In this document: positions 25,977 through 35,064 of the stretch, piece after piece | Position numbering within the stretch: the first letter of the stretch is position 1 | Layout of the letters: every line of letters begins with the position of its first letter | Notes under the pieces: model-generated | Databases searched by the model: none | What the model was told of the DNA's origin: nothing | The model's input: only the letters and a program-made list of their open reading frames with translations | Translations under genes and position numbers: made by a program | Source: CAZFBA01 sp964517135 | Lineage (GTDB): Bacteria; Cyanobacteriota; Vampirovibrionia; JBFMGH01 | Assembly (NCBI GenBank): GCA_964517135.1 | Contig: CAZFBA010000015.1 | Span: 1-64,000, forward strand | Direction of reading: 5' to 3' | DNA length: 64,000 nt

Positions 25977-26534
25977 CTAAAAACTTAGCTCCGAGTAAGT
26001 ATTACCTTCTATTTTTATATTTTTAAAGTCGCTGGTAAAGGTTGTTTTTTCTCCATAGCTGATTCCGAAACCTTCTTTAACAATTTTGACCTGTCCTTCA
26101 GCGAAGATCTTGTCTGATTTGTTTGTCCAGTACATTGTATCAGAAGAGATAGAAATTTTTTCATCGGGATGTTTAACTTCAGCCCCTTTATCAAGGCTGA
26201 GTTTATGTTCTTCTTGAATATAGTTTCCTTCAGGGGCTTTAAAATTAAGCAAAATAGTATCCTGATCGCCATAAAACTGCCCGGTAATGTTATGTAATCT
26301 GGCATCTTTATTATGATAGACAGCACGTTTTGCTGTTAGTTCCCATATTTTTTTGCCCTGTTCTGTTTCAACGATATGTATATTCTTTGCTTGAATAGTT
26401 TCAGGTTTATCTGCTTCAGCATTTTCAGCAGACTGGTCAATTTTTTTGTTTATTTCTGATGTATTAGTTAAGATCCACCAGGAAGAAAGGATTAAAACAA
26501 TTATTATAATTATAGGCAGCCATTTTTTTTTCAT
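25977..26534 (-). CDS. lptC: LPS export system protein LptC
   Basis: A 185-residue bitopic protein: an N-terminal membrane helix (about 5-23) and a periplasmic jellyroll that passes LPS from LptFG to LptA. The strings IWELTAKRAVYHNKDARLHN, FKAPEGNY and SSDTMYWTNKSDKIFAEGQV are the LptC pattern. A CAGGAG site precedes the ATG. First gene of lptCAB. Confidence 0.88.
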   Translation of the reverse strand: MKKKWLPIIIIIVLILSSWWILTNTSEINKKIDQSAENAEADKPETIQAKNIHIVETEQGKKIWELTAKRAVYHNKDARLHNITGQFYGDQDTILLNFKAPEGNYIQEEHKLSLDKGAEVKHPDEKISISSDTMYWTNKSDKIFAEGQVKIVKEGFGISYGEKTTFTSDFKNIKIEGNTYSELSF

Positions 26535-26842
26535 TTAGATGTAGATGCTCCTGTTTTTATTTTTTAAGACGTTGCCTGAAGTGTTTAGTTTTTGAGTATT
26601 TTTTTGATTATAAAACAAAATTTAAAAATGCTCCTTAATATTAAGATCTTCAAGCCGGGGTAATTTTAAGTGCTTAATTTGTATTCAATAAAGAAGCAGA
26701 TTATAACATAAAAACGAACAAATCAATACATATGTGTTATTAATAAAAACAAACCTAAAAAAACCAACAAGCTTCAAACATTTTACTTCTACCCGGCTCT
26801 TTGATACTATTTCAAAGGTTAACTAAGAGAAAGGAGAATAAC
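26535..26842. other. Divergent intergenic region with AATACATATGTGTTA motif
   Basis: It lies between lptC (minus) and a small membrane gene (plus). At 26725-26739 it carries the recurring 15-mer AATACATATGTGTTA, also present near 31414, 35830 (TATTA ending) and 56421. No ORF was seen. Confidence 0.5.
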
Positions 26843-27289
26843 ATGAATCATCAGGTTGTATATAAAAAAGCAGCCATAGCTGGTTTAATAATGGCCGTTA
26901 TTTTTCTAATACTGAGTGTAATGGCAAGAATACCTTATCTTGGTTGCATATTCGGTCTGCTCAGCTGTGTTGGTCTGCTTTTTGTCCCTGGATTAGCTGG
27001 TGCTAAAGCAGTTCATGATGAAATAGGTATGATTGATGCACCAGCTGGAGCAATCAGTGCAGCCATCAGTAGTACTATTACAGTTATAATTAATATTTTT
27101 ATCAGTACTATTTTAACCCTCTTTATAGGTACTACCAATGCTATGTTTGGTGATCTCGGTACCGAGCAACTGGCAACCGGAGCAATTGGAGTCATCATGG
27201 CTATCGGTATTGTTATTGGCGTAGGAATATTATTCATTGGCACCAATGTTGCAGCCGGTGCTATATATGGAAAAGTCAAAGGTGGTTAA
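26843..27289 (+). CDS. Small four-helix membrane protein, unknown
   Basis: A 148-residue, Gly/Ala/Ile-rich membrane protein with about four helices (10-27, 31-55, 68-98 and 112-142) and almost no soluble part. AAAGGAG precedes the ATG at 26843; an earlier in-frame ATG at 26801 lacks a site. It resembles generic DUF-type membrane proteins, and I do not recognise a family. Confidence 0.7.
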   Translation: MNHQVVYKKAAIAGLIMAVIFLILSVMARIPYLGCIFGLLSCVGLLFVPGLAGAKAVHDEIGMIDAPAGAISAAISSTITVIINIFISTILTLFIGTTNAMFGDLGTEQLATGAIGVIMAIGIVIGVGILFIGTNVAAGAIYGKVKGG

Positions 27290-27393
27290 AACTATTTCTA
27301 ATAGTTATAAAATAAAACTTATTCAAAGTTTTTAGATTTTTTAAAAATTGGTCATTAATAAATATCTTTCAAATTGTTCCCGGAGAATCAATT

Positions 27394-28419
27394 ATGAAAA
27401 AACTGACAGGTTTAATTTTAGTTATATCAATCAATTATGCTATTCTAACAACAGGATGTACTAAAAATTGCAACATAGATCAAATTAATACCTGTAAAAA
27501 ATCTAATAATATTGATTGCTTAAAGGATATAATCAAAAATAACTCCTGTCAGGCCAGTATCAGATTCGAAGCACTGGATAATATTGCATCTATTGAATCA
27601 GAAAAAGCCACCGATGTTATTATAAGTTATCTAGAAAATAATGATCCAGCTATACGAGAAAAAGCAACAAGAATACTGGGCAAAAGAAAAGATGTTAAAG
27701 CTCTAAAGCCTCTCTTGAAAGCCTTAAAAGATTCAAACCAGGATGTTAGCGACAGTGCAGCTATATCAATTAATAATATAGGTTACCAAAACGAAGAATT
27801 AATAACCAGTTTAAAAAATTTACTTAAAAATGAACATCATTACATAAGGGCAAATGCATTATTAATTGCTAAAAACATTAAAGATAAAGAATTAATAGAA
27901 TATTATATGGCAGCCCTGCACGATGAGGAACTTCTTGTAAAATTAAGAGCCGCAGAAGCTATTAATAAACTGGGAGATGAAGGTAAAAATATTTTAATAA
28001 ATGCTTACAAAGACCAAAATGCTGAGGTAAGACTGGTTATCATAGGTACACTTGGAGAAAATTATTCTGATATTGCCCAAGAAACCCTAATAAAAGCTCT
28101 AAATGATCAAAGTTACCTTGTAAGAGCAGAAGCAGCCCGTCAGTCAGGTATAAATAAAATTAGAAAAGCAATTAACCCTTTATTAGAGTCTTTAAACGAT
28201 GAAGAAGCCCAGGTAAGAGGGTTTGCAGCACATGCACTCGGTAAACTACAGGCAAAACAAGCTATTAAACCCCTGATAGAATTGCTTCAAAACGATGAAG
28301 ATTTTGTTAAAAGAGAAGCAGAAAAAGCACTAAAAAATATTACCGGAGAAGATTTTAAACAAAATTATAATGACTGGATAAACTGGTTTGAATCAGGTAA
28401 TAAAGAATTAAATGAATAA
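27394..28419 (+). CDS. HEAT-repeat lipoprotein
   Basis: A 341-residue protein with a lipoprotein signal peptide (lipobox LTTGC, Cys22) followed by about seven HEAT/PBS-lyase-like repeats filling residues 50-330. Units of the form AxxxLGxxxDxxAIxPLLxxLxDxxxxVRxxA are visible (for example AQVRGFAAHALGKLQAKQA). It is probably a periplasm-facing scaffold tethered to a membrane. GGAG precedes the ATG. Its stop abuts the stop of the convergent nadK with no spacer. Confidence 0.85.
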   Translation: MKKLTGLILVISINYAILTTGCTKNCNIDQINTCKKSNNIDCLKDIIKNNSCQASIRFEALDNIASIESEKATDVIISYLENNDPAIREKATRILGKRKDVKALKPLLKALKDSNQDVSDSAAISINNIGYQNEELITSLKNLLKNEHHYIRANALLIAKNIKDKELIEYYMAALHDEELLVKLRAAEAINKLGDEGKNILINAYKDQNAEVRLVIIGTLGENYSDIAQETLIKALNDQSYLVRAEAARQSGINKIRKAINPLLESLNDEEAQVRGFAAHALGKLQAKQAIKPLIELLQNDEDFVKREAEKALKNITGEDFKQNYNDWINWFESGNKELNE

Positions 28420-29322
28420 TTATAATACTTTTAAATTCTGTTTAACATTATGATCAGGGCATTTACCAGGAAAAATACCCCAGTGAAGCTTTTCTCTGAG
28501 TACTTTAAAAAAACCATCCTCATCCTTGCCTAATAATACCAGCCTGGCCTTATAAGGTTTCTTCGCAACATTAACAGTAGACCCCTGTTGTAAAGGAGTA
28601 TGATCCTGCCCATCACCACTAATAAAAACTTCACCTGGTTCGTTCATAATCGTAATTGTTACTACCTGCGTATCCGGTATAACAATAGGTCTCATAGCAA
28701 GACTATGAGAGGCAATAGGACATAATACAATAGCTTTCATGCCGGGTTGTATGATAGGCCCACCAGCTGATAGATTATAAGCAGTTGATCCTGTAGGAGT
28801 TGATACAATAAGGCCATCTCCTAAAAAGTCATTAACTTTGTCATCACCAACAAATACATTTAATACCAGCGGTCTTGAAACTGTTCCACGTTTGATAACA
28901 ATGTCATTTAAAGCTGTCAGAGTAGTTGAAGTATTATACTTCGTATCAACAGCTTCCAGCATCAATCTTTCTTCTATACGATAATCTCCTGATAGTAGCC
29001 TATTAAGACTTTCTTCAAATGTATCAATAGAAGTTTGAGACAGAAAACCAAGATTGCCGCTATTAATGCCAAAAATCGGTATGCCTTTTGAAGCAAAGGT
29101 TCTTGCTGCACATAAAAAGGTACCATCCCCGCCTATAATAATAATTAAATCTGGTTTAAAATCTGGTTCTTTAAAAAAAACACAGGCAGCCGGGTTAATA
29201 GCCTCTATAAAAGTATTCACCTGACATTTAGACATTATACTGGCCAGCTTGCTGACCATATTTTTAGAATTAGAGTGCTTTGTATTATAGTAAATGGCAA
29301 TATTATGGAAGTCAGTAATCAT
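28420..29322 (-). CDS. nadK: NAD kinase
   Basis: Makes NADP from NAD and ATP or polyphosphate in the cytosol. The 300-residue product has the GGDGT motif at 64-68 (catalytic Asp66), the GNLGFL strand, and the conserved DGLIVSTPTGSTAYNLSAGGPI segment (split here by description: DGLIVSTPTGST then AYNLSAGGP). A C-terminal FISGDGQD is also present. It starts directly after the tlyA stop, so the two are cotranscribed. Confidence 0.96.
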   Translation of the reverse strand: MITDFHNIAIYYNTKHSNSKNMVSKLASIMSKCQVNTFIEAINPAACVFFKEPDFKPDLIIIIGGDGTFLCAARTFASKGIPIFGINSGNLGFLSQTSIDTFEESLNRLLSGDYRIEERLMLEAVDTKYNTSTTLTALNDIVIKRGTVSRPLVLNVFVGDDKVNDFLGDGLIVSTPTGSTAYNLSAGGPIIQPGMKAIVLCPIASHSLAMRPIVIPDTQVVTITIMNEPGEVFISGDGQDHTPLQQGSTVNVAKKPYKARLVLLGKDEDGFFKVLREKLHWGIFPGKCPDHNVKQNLKVL

Positions 29323-30153
29323 TTAATCAAGGTCCTTGTGAGCTTTTTCAACAATTGAATTTATTAAAGTATTATCTATTAAATCTTTAGCTGGTTTACC
29401 GGTAACATAACCCAGATACTCTATATTACCAGAAGGGCCCTTAACAGGGGAATAGGTCAGATCAACAGGATACAATTCGAGGTTTTTACAAAAGTCGAAA
29501 ATCGTTGATATCACAGAAATATGAGTTTTGTTGTCTTTTACAACTCCTGATTTTGTTACCCTTTCACGGCCAGCCTCAAACTGGGGCTTTATCAATATTA
29601 TGAGGTGCTTTTCATAACTCATAAGACTAACAAGAGATATTATAACTTTAGTTACAGAAATAAAGGATAGATCTATAGTAGCCAGCGAAGCCTTTATAGA
29701 CTGTTCATCATTATAAAGTTTTTCAGGTGTGAGATAACGGATATTAGTTCTCTCAATTACCTTTACTCTGGGATCATTACGTAACTTCCAGTCAAGCTGA
29801 CCATAACCTACATCAACAGCATATACCATGGCAGCACCGTTTTGAAGCAGGCAATCTGTGAATCCTCCGGTTGAAGCACCCGCATCAATACAAATACGGT
29901 CTTTTAGATCAATATTAAACACATCAAGAGCTTTTGCCAGTTTTAATCCACCCCTGCTAACAAAAGGAAGATAATCATCTTTAACTGTTATCAGGACTTC
30001 TTGAGAAAATTTTGTACCTGATTTAGTTTCTTTATTGCCGTTAACATAAACTACTCCTGCCATAATAGCTGCCTGTGCTTTTTGTCTTGTTTCAAAAAGT
30101 TCTTTTTCAACAAGCAAAGTATCCAGACGTTTCTTTTCTTTTTTTTCTCTCAT
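29323..30153 (-). CDS. tlyA: TlyA-family S4/FtsJ RNA methyltransferase
   Basis: A 276-residue protein with an N-terminal S4 RNA-binding domain (about 5-65, RLDTLLVEKELFETRQKAQ) and an FtsJ-like SAM-binding methyltransferase domain. The SAM motif is DAGASTGGFTDCLL, and the K-D-K-E tetrad region includes KPQFEAGRE. TlyA methylates 16S/23S rRNA at cytidine 2'-O sites; some members have been called hemolysins. The ATG at 30153 is preferred over a GTG at 30198. Pairing of tlyA with nadK is common in bacteria. Confidence 0.93.
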   Translation of the reverse strand: MREKKEKKRLDTLLVEKELFETRQKAQAAIMAGVVYVNGNKETKSGTKFSQEVLITVKDDYLPFVSRGGLKLAKALDVFNIDLKDRICIDAGASTGGFTDCLLQNGAAMVYAVDVGYGQLDWKLRNDPRVKVIERTNIRYLTPEKLYNDEQSIKASLATIDLSFISVTKVIISLVSLMSYEKHLIILIKPQFEAGRERVTKSGVVKDNKTHISVISTIFDFCKNLELYPVDLTYSPVKGPSGNIEYLGYVTGKPAKDLIDNTLINSIVEKAHKDLD

Positions 30154-30219
30154 CAGAGTGGTTATTCCGGTTTTATTCAACGGTAATAATAATAACACAG
30201 TCTAATTATATAAATGTAT

Positions 30220-30615
30220 ATGTTGAATGAAAAGAACAATAACGATACACTTTTAATAAGGCACGGAGATAAAAAAAGTGTGAATAAAGCAGAAGAAAAA
30301 TTAAAAAATATTCTTCAAAACAAACCACAACAAAAAAGCAAACTTGAAGAAGATCCTTTTATAGACTGGGATATGGTAGCATCGTTTATTGTTTCTGCCA
30401 TCTTTCTCTCTATAGTATTTTTATCCTTATGGGTACTCATTATGAGCCATTTTGAGAGCTCTTATATAAAAACAGCCTCTCAATTAAAAAGAAAAGATCA
30501 TCCAGATTTAGTTTTTAAGCTGATACCCGGCCCTGTCAAACGTGGAGAATTTTCTTTAAAAGATGCTAAAAAGTTTTTCAATATGACTGATGATGAAGAA
30601 AATAAACCTAAATAG
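30220..30615 (+). CDS. Single-pass membrane protein, unknown
   Basis: A 131-residue protein: a charged cytosolic N-terminal part (1-50), one membrane helix (about 54-80) and a basic C-terminal domain. No ribosome site is clear; an ATG two codons upstream (30214) is equally possible. It diverges from tlyA across 66 bp. Its 3' end overlaps the convergent gene at 30608 by 8 bp. Confidence 0.6.
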   Translation: MLNEKNNNDTLLIRHGDKKSVNKAEEKLKNILQNKPQQKSKLEEDPFIDWDMVASFIVSAIFLSIVFLSLWVLIMSHFESSYIKTASQLKRKDHPDLVFKLIPGPVKRGEFSLKDAKKFFNMTDDEENKPK

Positions 30616-31276
30616 ACATTTTGCCAAGCATAGATAGAGCAATAAAAGCTAAAAATAAAAGAAAACAAAGGGCAGTAGACACAACAGGTAACAATTTAAA
30701 TATTTTTTCGGTAAAAATAGAGGCTAACCCGGCAGCAGTACCGAGTATTGTTATGTATCCACTGATTTCAATTATTAAACCGGCAAATTGAGCATATTGT
30801 ATATCATCATAAACTATTAAACCAAAGCCTGTTGCGGCAACAATGGCAGCTAAAACAAACAAACCAGCGGAAATAATTAAAAATTTAACACTTTTAATTT
30901 CAACAACATCATAAAAACTCTTTGTATCAAAATAGTGTTTCAATATAAAAAGGCCAATAACAAATTGAAAAATACTGTAAATACCCCACCCTGCACTTGT
31001 AGTAATACTATTAATCACTCCAAGAAGAATAATGGTCACGCCGAAGACAATATACATAGCAGGTTCAAGTATAAAAAAGCTAAAAACCCCCAATATTATA
31101 AGTATAATACCCCAAACCCAACTCAAAAAACCAGCAAATATCATTGAAATAATACCAATAATAATTAAAGCATTTGACCATCCTTTAATATCTTTCTTCA
31201 CTCGCTCAACAACAGCTGGTTGTATTGAATTATGTTCATTGGTGGTTAATTCTTTATTTTCGTCATTATTATTCAT
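30608..31276 (-). CDS. Six-helix membrane protein, unknown
   Basis: A 222-residue protein with a 30-residue polar N terminus and about six hydrophobic helices in three hairpins. The Gly/Ile/Phe-rich pattern resembles HdeD/DUF308-type or generic acid-resistance membrane proteins but lacks a firm signature. Upstream lie a perfect 20-bp palindrome (31344-31384) and the AATACATATGTGTTA motif (31414-31428). Confidence 0.65.
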   Translation of the reverse strand: MNNNDENKELTTNEHNSIQPAVVERVKKDIKGWSNALIIIGIISMIFAGFLSWVWGIILIILGVFSFFILEPAMYIVFGVTIILLGVINSITTSAGWGIYSIFQFVIGLFILKHYFDTKSFYDVVEIKSVKFLIISAGLFVLAAIVAATGFGLIVYDDIQYAQFAGLIIEISGYITILGTAAGLASIFTEKIFKLLPVVSTALCFLLFLAFIALSMLGKMSI

Positions 31277-31343
31277 TATTATGGCTTTCTAAAAAATAAC
31301 AGACATTAAAAGTCAATCATAACATACAAAAAGGACCAGTGAG

Positions 31344-31384
31344 ATTTTTATTTATATACACATAATGTGTATATAAATAAAAAT
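31344..31384. promoter_or_regulatory. Perfect 20-bp-arm palindrome
   Basis: ATTTTTATTTATATACACAT (31344-31363), one central A, then its exact complement (31365-31384). The centre CACATAATGTG resembles the recurring ACATATGT core. It lies 68 bp upstream of the 30608-31276 gene: an operator, or an AT-only terminator. Confidence 0.6.
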
Positions 31385-31413
31385 TAAAATATGAAAGAAA
31401 AAAACATAATTGT

Positions 31414-31428
31414 AATACATATGTGTTA
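31414..31428. promoter_or_regulatory. Recurring AATACATATGTRTTA motif
   Basis: An exact copy of the 15-mer at 26725 and 56421. It lies between the divergent 30608-31276 gene and the GH13-type gene. Confidence 0.45.
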
Positions 31429-31498
31429 TGCACATAAAAACAAGACAAAACAAACAAAAACATAATCATGATAATATTGAATAAAGAACCCGCAAAAT

Positions 31499-31598
31499 NN
31501 NNNNNNNNNNNNNNNNNNNNNNNNNNNNNNNNNNNNNNNNNNNNNNNNNNNNNNNNNNNNNNNNNNNNNNNNNNNNNNNNNNNNNNNNNNNNNNNNNN
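31499..31598. other. Assembly gap of 100 N
   Basis: Exactly 100 N, the usual placeholder for an unknown length. Any reading frame drawn through it is not supported. Confidence 0.99.
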
Positions 31599-31599
31599 C

Positions 31600-34413
31600 A
31601 AAGAGCAACAATTTAAACTTGAACTTTTTACTCCCATTGAAGCAATTAGCCCTACTAAACTCACTGAAAATACTGCACTAAAAATTCCATTCAGGCATGA
31701 TGAAATACAGCTTATACATATAGATGAATATATGGTAGGCATTATTGATAACATCAACACCGGAAATAAAAATGAATTCGGTTCATTTTACTGGCTGAAG
31801 TACTACAGTACAAATAACTCTGCAAAAGTTATGAGAGATCCACTGGCACAATCTGTTCCCTTTGGTATTTATGCACCAGCAGAGGTTTATGATATTGAAG
31901 AAATGCTGAAAAACAGAAAAGATAAAGGCTATTTTAAAACTTTTAATAAAATACAATATCCTGACGGGCTTTATCGTGCCAGAGATATAGGTTCAACACT
32001 GGAAATACACACTGAAACAGCCACCAGAGAAGGTACCATACAGGCTTTGACAGAAAAATTCAAAAGTATTGCTTCTAAAATTAATGACAACATTAAAAAC
32101 AATAACAGTAATATTTATGCTACTCTTACAGCAGATGAACTTCATTTCACTGGCTTTGATACCATTGAACTCACTCCTGAAGTACCACCTGTTGAACGAG
32201 AAACCATTCAATCTCAATCAGGTGAATTCTTTAACGTTAAATCAAAAGAAAACTCTAATGTTCTTGTTGAACTCAAAAAACCAGATATTTCAAACTGGGG
32301 ATACGACACACCTATTACAGGTACTGCAGCTTTAAACCCATCTATTTTAAGGACATTAAGACCAGACGAATTTCTTGAGTTTATAGAAACTCTCCACACA
32401 ATGCCTGATCAACCAATACAGCTATCTCTTGATGCAGTACTCGGCCATGCAGACTTTCAAGGGGCTAGATTACTAGAAACCTTCGACGAAACGTCACCAG
32501 ACCCATCTAACATCAAATATATCAACAGTAAATACTTCAGAGGCCCAAACATGTACGGGCGAGATATCAACTACGCCAACCCTCAGGTAAGAGCCATATT
32601 GCTTGAAATGCTAAGAAGAAAGATTAACTATGGTTTTGACTGCCTGAGAGTTGATGGAGGACAGGATTTTGTCAAATATGTTGACGATGAAACAGGCTTC
32701 AGAATTCAAGATGACATTTTTATCAATGAAATGATCAATACTATACAGGAAATTGACGGTAACAAACGCCTTCTAGACACCAATATAGAGGATGGCAGGC
32801 CCTGGCCTAACGACATGAACTGGCTTTATAACGCAACCTATACTGAACATACACTTGAAAGAACCTTACCGCACGAAGATAAAGTCAAACAATGGGGTCC
32901 TCTTATCTTTGCACACAATGTTCACGGTAAATTCAAATGGTTTCAGAACAAGTGGGACAGGTTCAAAGATAACTTCAAAGAAGGCCAGTACTGGATCACA
33001 GGACACTCCAATCACGACAACGCCAGATATTTTTATAGATTGGTAAAAACAAAACCCGGCAGCTCTTACACACCAGGAGAACTTTTAGAGAACTATTACA
33101 ACGATGAATTTGGAAAATCTTTGCCTGAAGCAGCACACAATATACTAGACAATGGAGCTTTAAGTGCCATAAACTTAGCATTTCTACCAGGATCACCAAT
33201 GTTTTTCCTCAATGCCCTTTTCCACACTCCCTGGTTATTCTTCAGAGATATCGATAACAACTACGGAGTAAAGGTTACAGCAGATGAAGGCTCAAGGTTT
33301 TTAAACTGGTACATAGATAACAAAACTTATGATAACCCGAAAAACTTTCAGAGACTGAAAGAATTAGGGTTCAAAACACTTAATCAGCTTATCAACGATC
33401 CTTCAAAAGAAAAGCCATCCGGCTTTATGGATATACTCTTTAATAAACACGAAAAAATCAAAACAGACCCTGTAATGGTACTCTATCTCTATGATTCACC
33501 GGAAGAAGAAGGACACTTCAAAAACGCTGATGAACTCAAAAAACACTATAAAAAGCTTACCAACCCACTTAAAGAAAACGATATAAAACATCAAGAAGAA
33601 CTTAGAAAAAGGATTTTCGACGATACAATAGAATCAAAACGCAAGGTTAAGTTTGCACGAACAATGTTAAATAAGTCTCTAGGACAAATAGTAAAAGACC
33701 TTGATATAATAACAAATAGCAATAACAAAGAACTGGAAGCACAAAGAGAAAAATTAATCTTCTTAAAAGCACTGGATAACGACAGCCTGGCATTACTTCT
33801 TGAAGATGCAGCATCCATAAATGAATATAACATTCAAAAATGGGCAAAAGATAAAAAGCTTACAAAAGCAGCCCCTGAAAAAATGAAACAAAAAGGAAAG
33901 CTAACAGAAGAAAAACTAAAAGAATTTGCTCTGGCCTTCATGCTAGACGCCAGAGATGTTTCTAAAGTTAACAACTATGAAAATACTGTTAACAAAGATC
34001 TTGCGTTATTTAACTTCAACCTGAGACTCTTCAGAAGAAAGAATCCATGGCTCATCAACAACCCCGGCAACGACATTACTAAAGACTTTTTCAACCGAAA
34101 AATTATTACAAATGGCGCAAAGGATCTAGGTGCTTTCTTTTCCGATAAAGGTGACCTTATTAACTCAAACACTATCTATTACGGATGGAGAACCAATCCT
34201 GAAAACACCAGACAAATATTTATTATTGCAAACATGGAAGGTAATCCTCTCATCAAACTAGCACTAAACCAATTTATTAATAACGAATATGATTGGAAAG
34301 TTGTTATTAAACACCCGGCAATGAAAGATATACCACCTAAAATCAACAGTAACTTCGTGTTAAAGGACTTTAAATGCGGTGAAGTTCTTGTACTTGAACG
34401 ATCTATTAAATAA
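31600..34413 (+). CDS. GH13-type alpha-amylase-family enzyme, 5' end in the gap
   Basis: 938 residues are readable after the gap. The (beta/alpha)8 GH13 motifs are in order: SNWGYDTP, region I LDAVLGH, region II FDCLRVDGG with the nucleophile Asp (codon 32653), region III LDTNIED with the acid/base Glu, and region IV ITGHSNHDN with the third Asp. All three catalytic acids are present. The NWGYD loop recalls branching enzyme and pullulanase types; the exact substrate is open. A 200-residue helical, Lys/Glu-rich insert (about 33500-33960) is unusual. An ATG at 31468 before the gap could be the start but cannot be joined reliably. Confidence 0.8.
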   Translation, partial: KEQQFKLELFTPIEAISPTKLTENTALKIPFRHDEIQLIHIDEYMVGIIDNINTGNKNEFGSFYWLKYYSTNNSAKVMRDPLAQSVPFGIYAPAEVYDIEEMLKNRKDKGYFKTFNKIQYPDGLYRARDIGSTLEIHTETATREGTIQALTEKFKSIASKINDNIKNNNSNIYATLTADELHFTGFDTIELTPEVPPVERETIQSQSGEFFNVKSKENSNVLVELKKPDISNWGYDTPITGTAALNPSILRTLRPDEFLEFIETLHTMPDQPIQLSLDAVLGHADFQGARLLETFDETSPDPSNIKYINSKYFRGPNMYGRDINYANPQVRAILLEMLRRKINYGFDCLRVDGGQDFVKYVDDETGFRIQDDIFINEMINTIQEIDGNKRLLDTNIEDGRPWPNDMNWLYNATYTEHTLERTLPHEDKVKQWGPLIFAHNVHGKFKWFQNKWDRFKDNFKEGQYWITGHSNHDNARYFYRLVKTKPGSSYTPGELLENYYNDEFGKSLPEAAHNILDNGALSAINLAFLPGSPMFFLNALFHTPWLFFRDIDNNYGVKVTADEGSRFLNWYIDNKTYDNPKNFQRLKELGFKTLNQLINDPSKEKPSGFMDILFNKHEKIKTDPVMVLYLYDSPEEEGHFKNADELKKHYKKLTNPLKENDIKHQEELRKRIFDDTIESKRKVKFARTMLNKSLGQIVKDLDIITNSNNKELEAQREKLIFLKALDNDSLALLLEDAASINEYNIQKWAKDKKLTKAAPEKMKQKGKLTEEKLKEFALAFMLDARDVSKVNNYENTVNKDLALFNFNLRLFRRKNPWLINNPGNDITKDFFNRKIITNGAKDLGAFFSDKGDLINSNTIYYGWRTNPENTRQIFIIANMEGNPLIKLALNQFINNEYDWKVVIKHPAMKDIPPKINSNFVLKDFKCGEVLVLERSIK

Positions 34414-34437
34414 TTCTATCTCATAAGTTAGCCTTTA

Positions 34438-35061
34438 TCAGGCTTTAATATCTAAAGAGGCTTCCTGCAACTGAGAAGCAGTGAAATTTCTTGGTATTTG
34501 ACCGTTTCTTAAATCATTTAACTGTTTAGCATATATACCGGCCTTTCTTTCAGGGATCTTTTCACCTTCTTCAAGTTTAATACCAAGTTTATTTAAAAGA
34601 GGAGGAAGAATCATATTATTTAATTTTGGTGCTATAACAGCAAGAGCAACAATTGAACCTATAATAGACCCTACTGCAATAGCTCCATTAACAACTGGTG
34701 CCTTCTGAAGCATGTTACCACCCTTTTTCAGGAACTCAGAAACCGCACCATAGTTCTTAAACTGATCAAAACCAGTATTCGGTAAATTTCCTACCAGCTT
34801 TTTACCAACTGAAAAACCAAAACGTTTAAAGACATCCGCCAGAGCCAGATGAGCTCCCAGGCATAATACCTGATGAAAGAACTCTCTGGCCGCCGAATAT
34901 TTCTTGGCCCCAGGAGAAGCCTTTGAATCTGCCAGCGTAAATACAGGTCTAAAAACAGCATTACTAACAATTAAACCTGCTACCGGCCATACAGGATCAC
35001 TGGCAAACTTCATTACCTTTGGATTATTAACTATGCTTTTTATGACCGGTGTTAACTGCAT
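34438..35061 (-). CDS. Membrane protein, paralogue of the upstream gene
   Basis: A 207-residue protein with three or four hydrophobic segments (about 23-42, 70-84, 125-150). It shares with the 35065-35628 product a conserved block: RPVFTLADSKASPGAKKYSA then REFF here, RPLITLSD…KERKMYAAMREFV there. Both continue with helices ending in a P-x-x-N/D-x-L-I/L-x-P-L-x-N-K-L segment. I do not recognise the family. AAGGA precedes the ATG. It is convergent with the GH13 gene and is the second gene of the pair. Confidence 0.65.
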   Translation of the reverse strand: MQLTPVIKSIVNNPKVMKFASDPVWPVAGLIVSNAVFRPVFTLADSKASPGAKKYSAAREFFHQVLCLGAHLALADVFKRFGFSVGKKLVGNLPNTGFDQFKNYGAVSEFLKKGGNMLQKAPVVNGAIAVGSIIGSIVALAVIAPKLNNMILPPLLNKLGIKLEEGEKIPERKAGIYAKQLNDLRNGQIPRNFTASQLQEASLDIKA

Positions 35062-35064
35062 TTA

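Noticed and set aside
31468..31497. ATG just before the gap as the GH13 start
   Set aside because: Joining it to the later frame assumes the 100 N are real length. There is also no ribosome site, so it is left out of the CDS.
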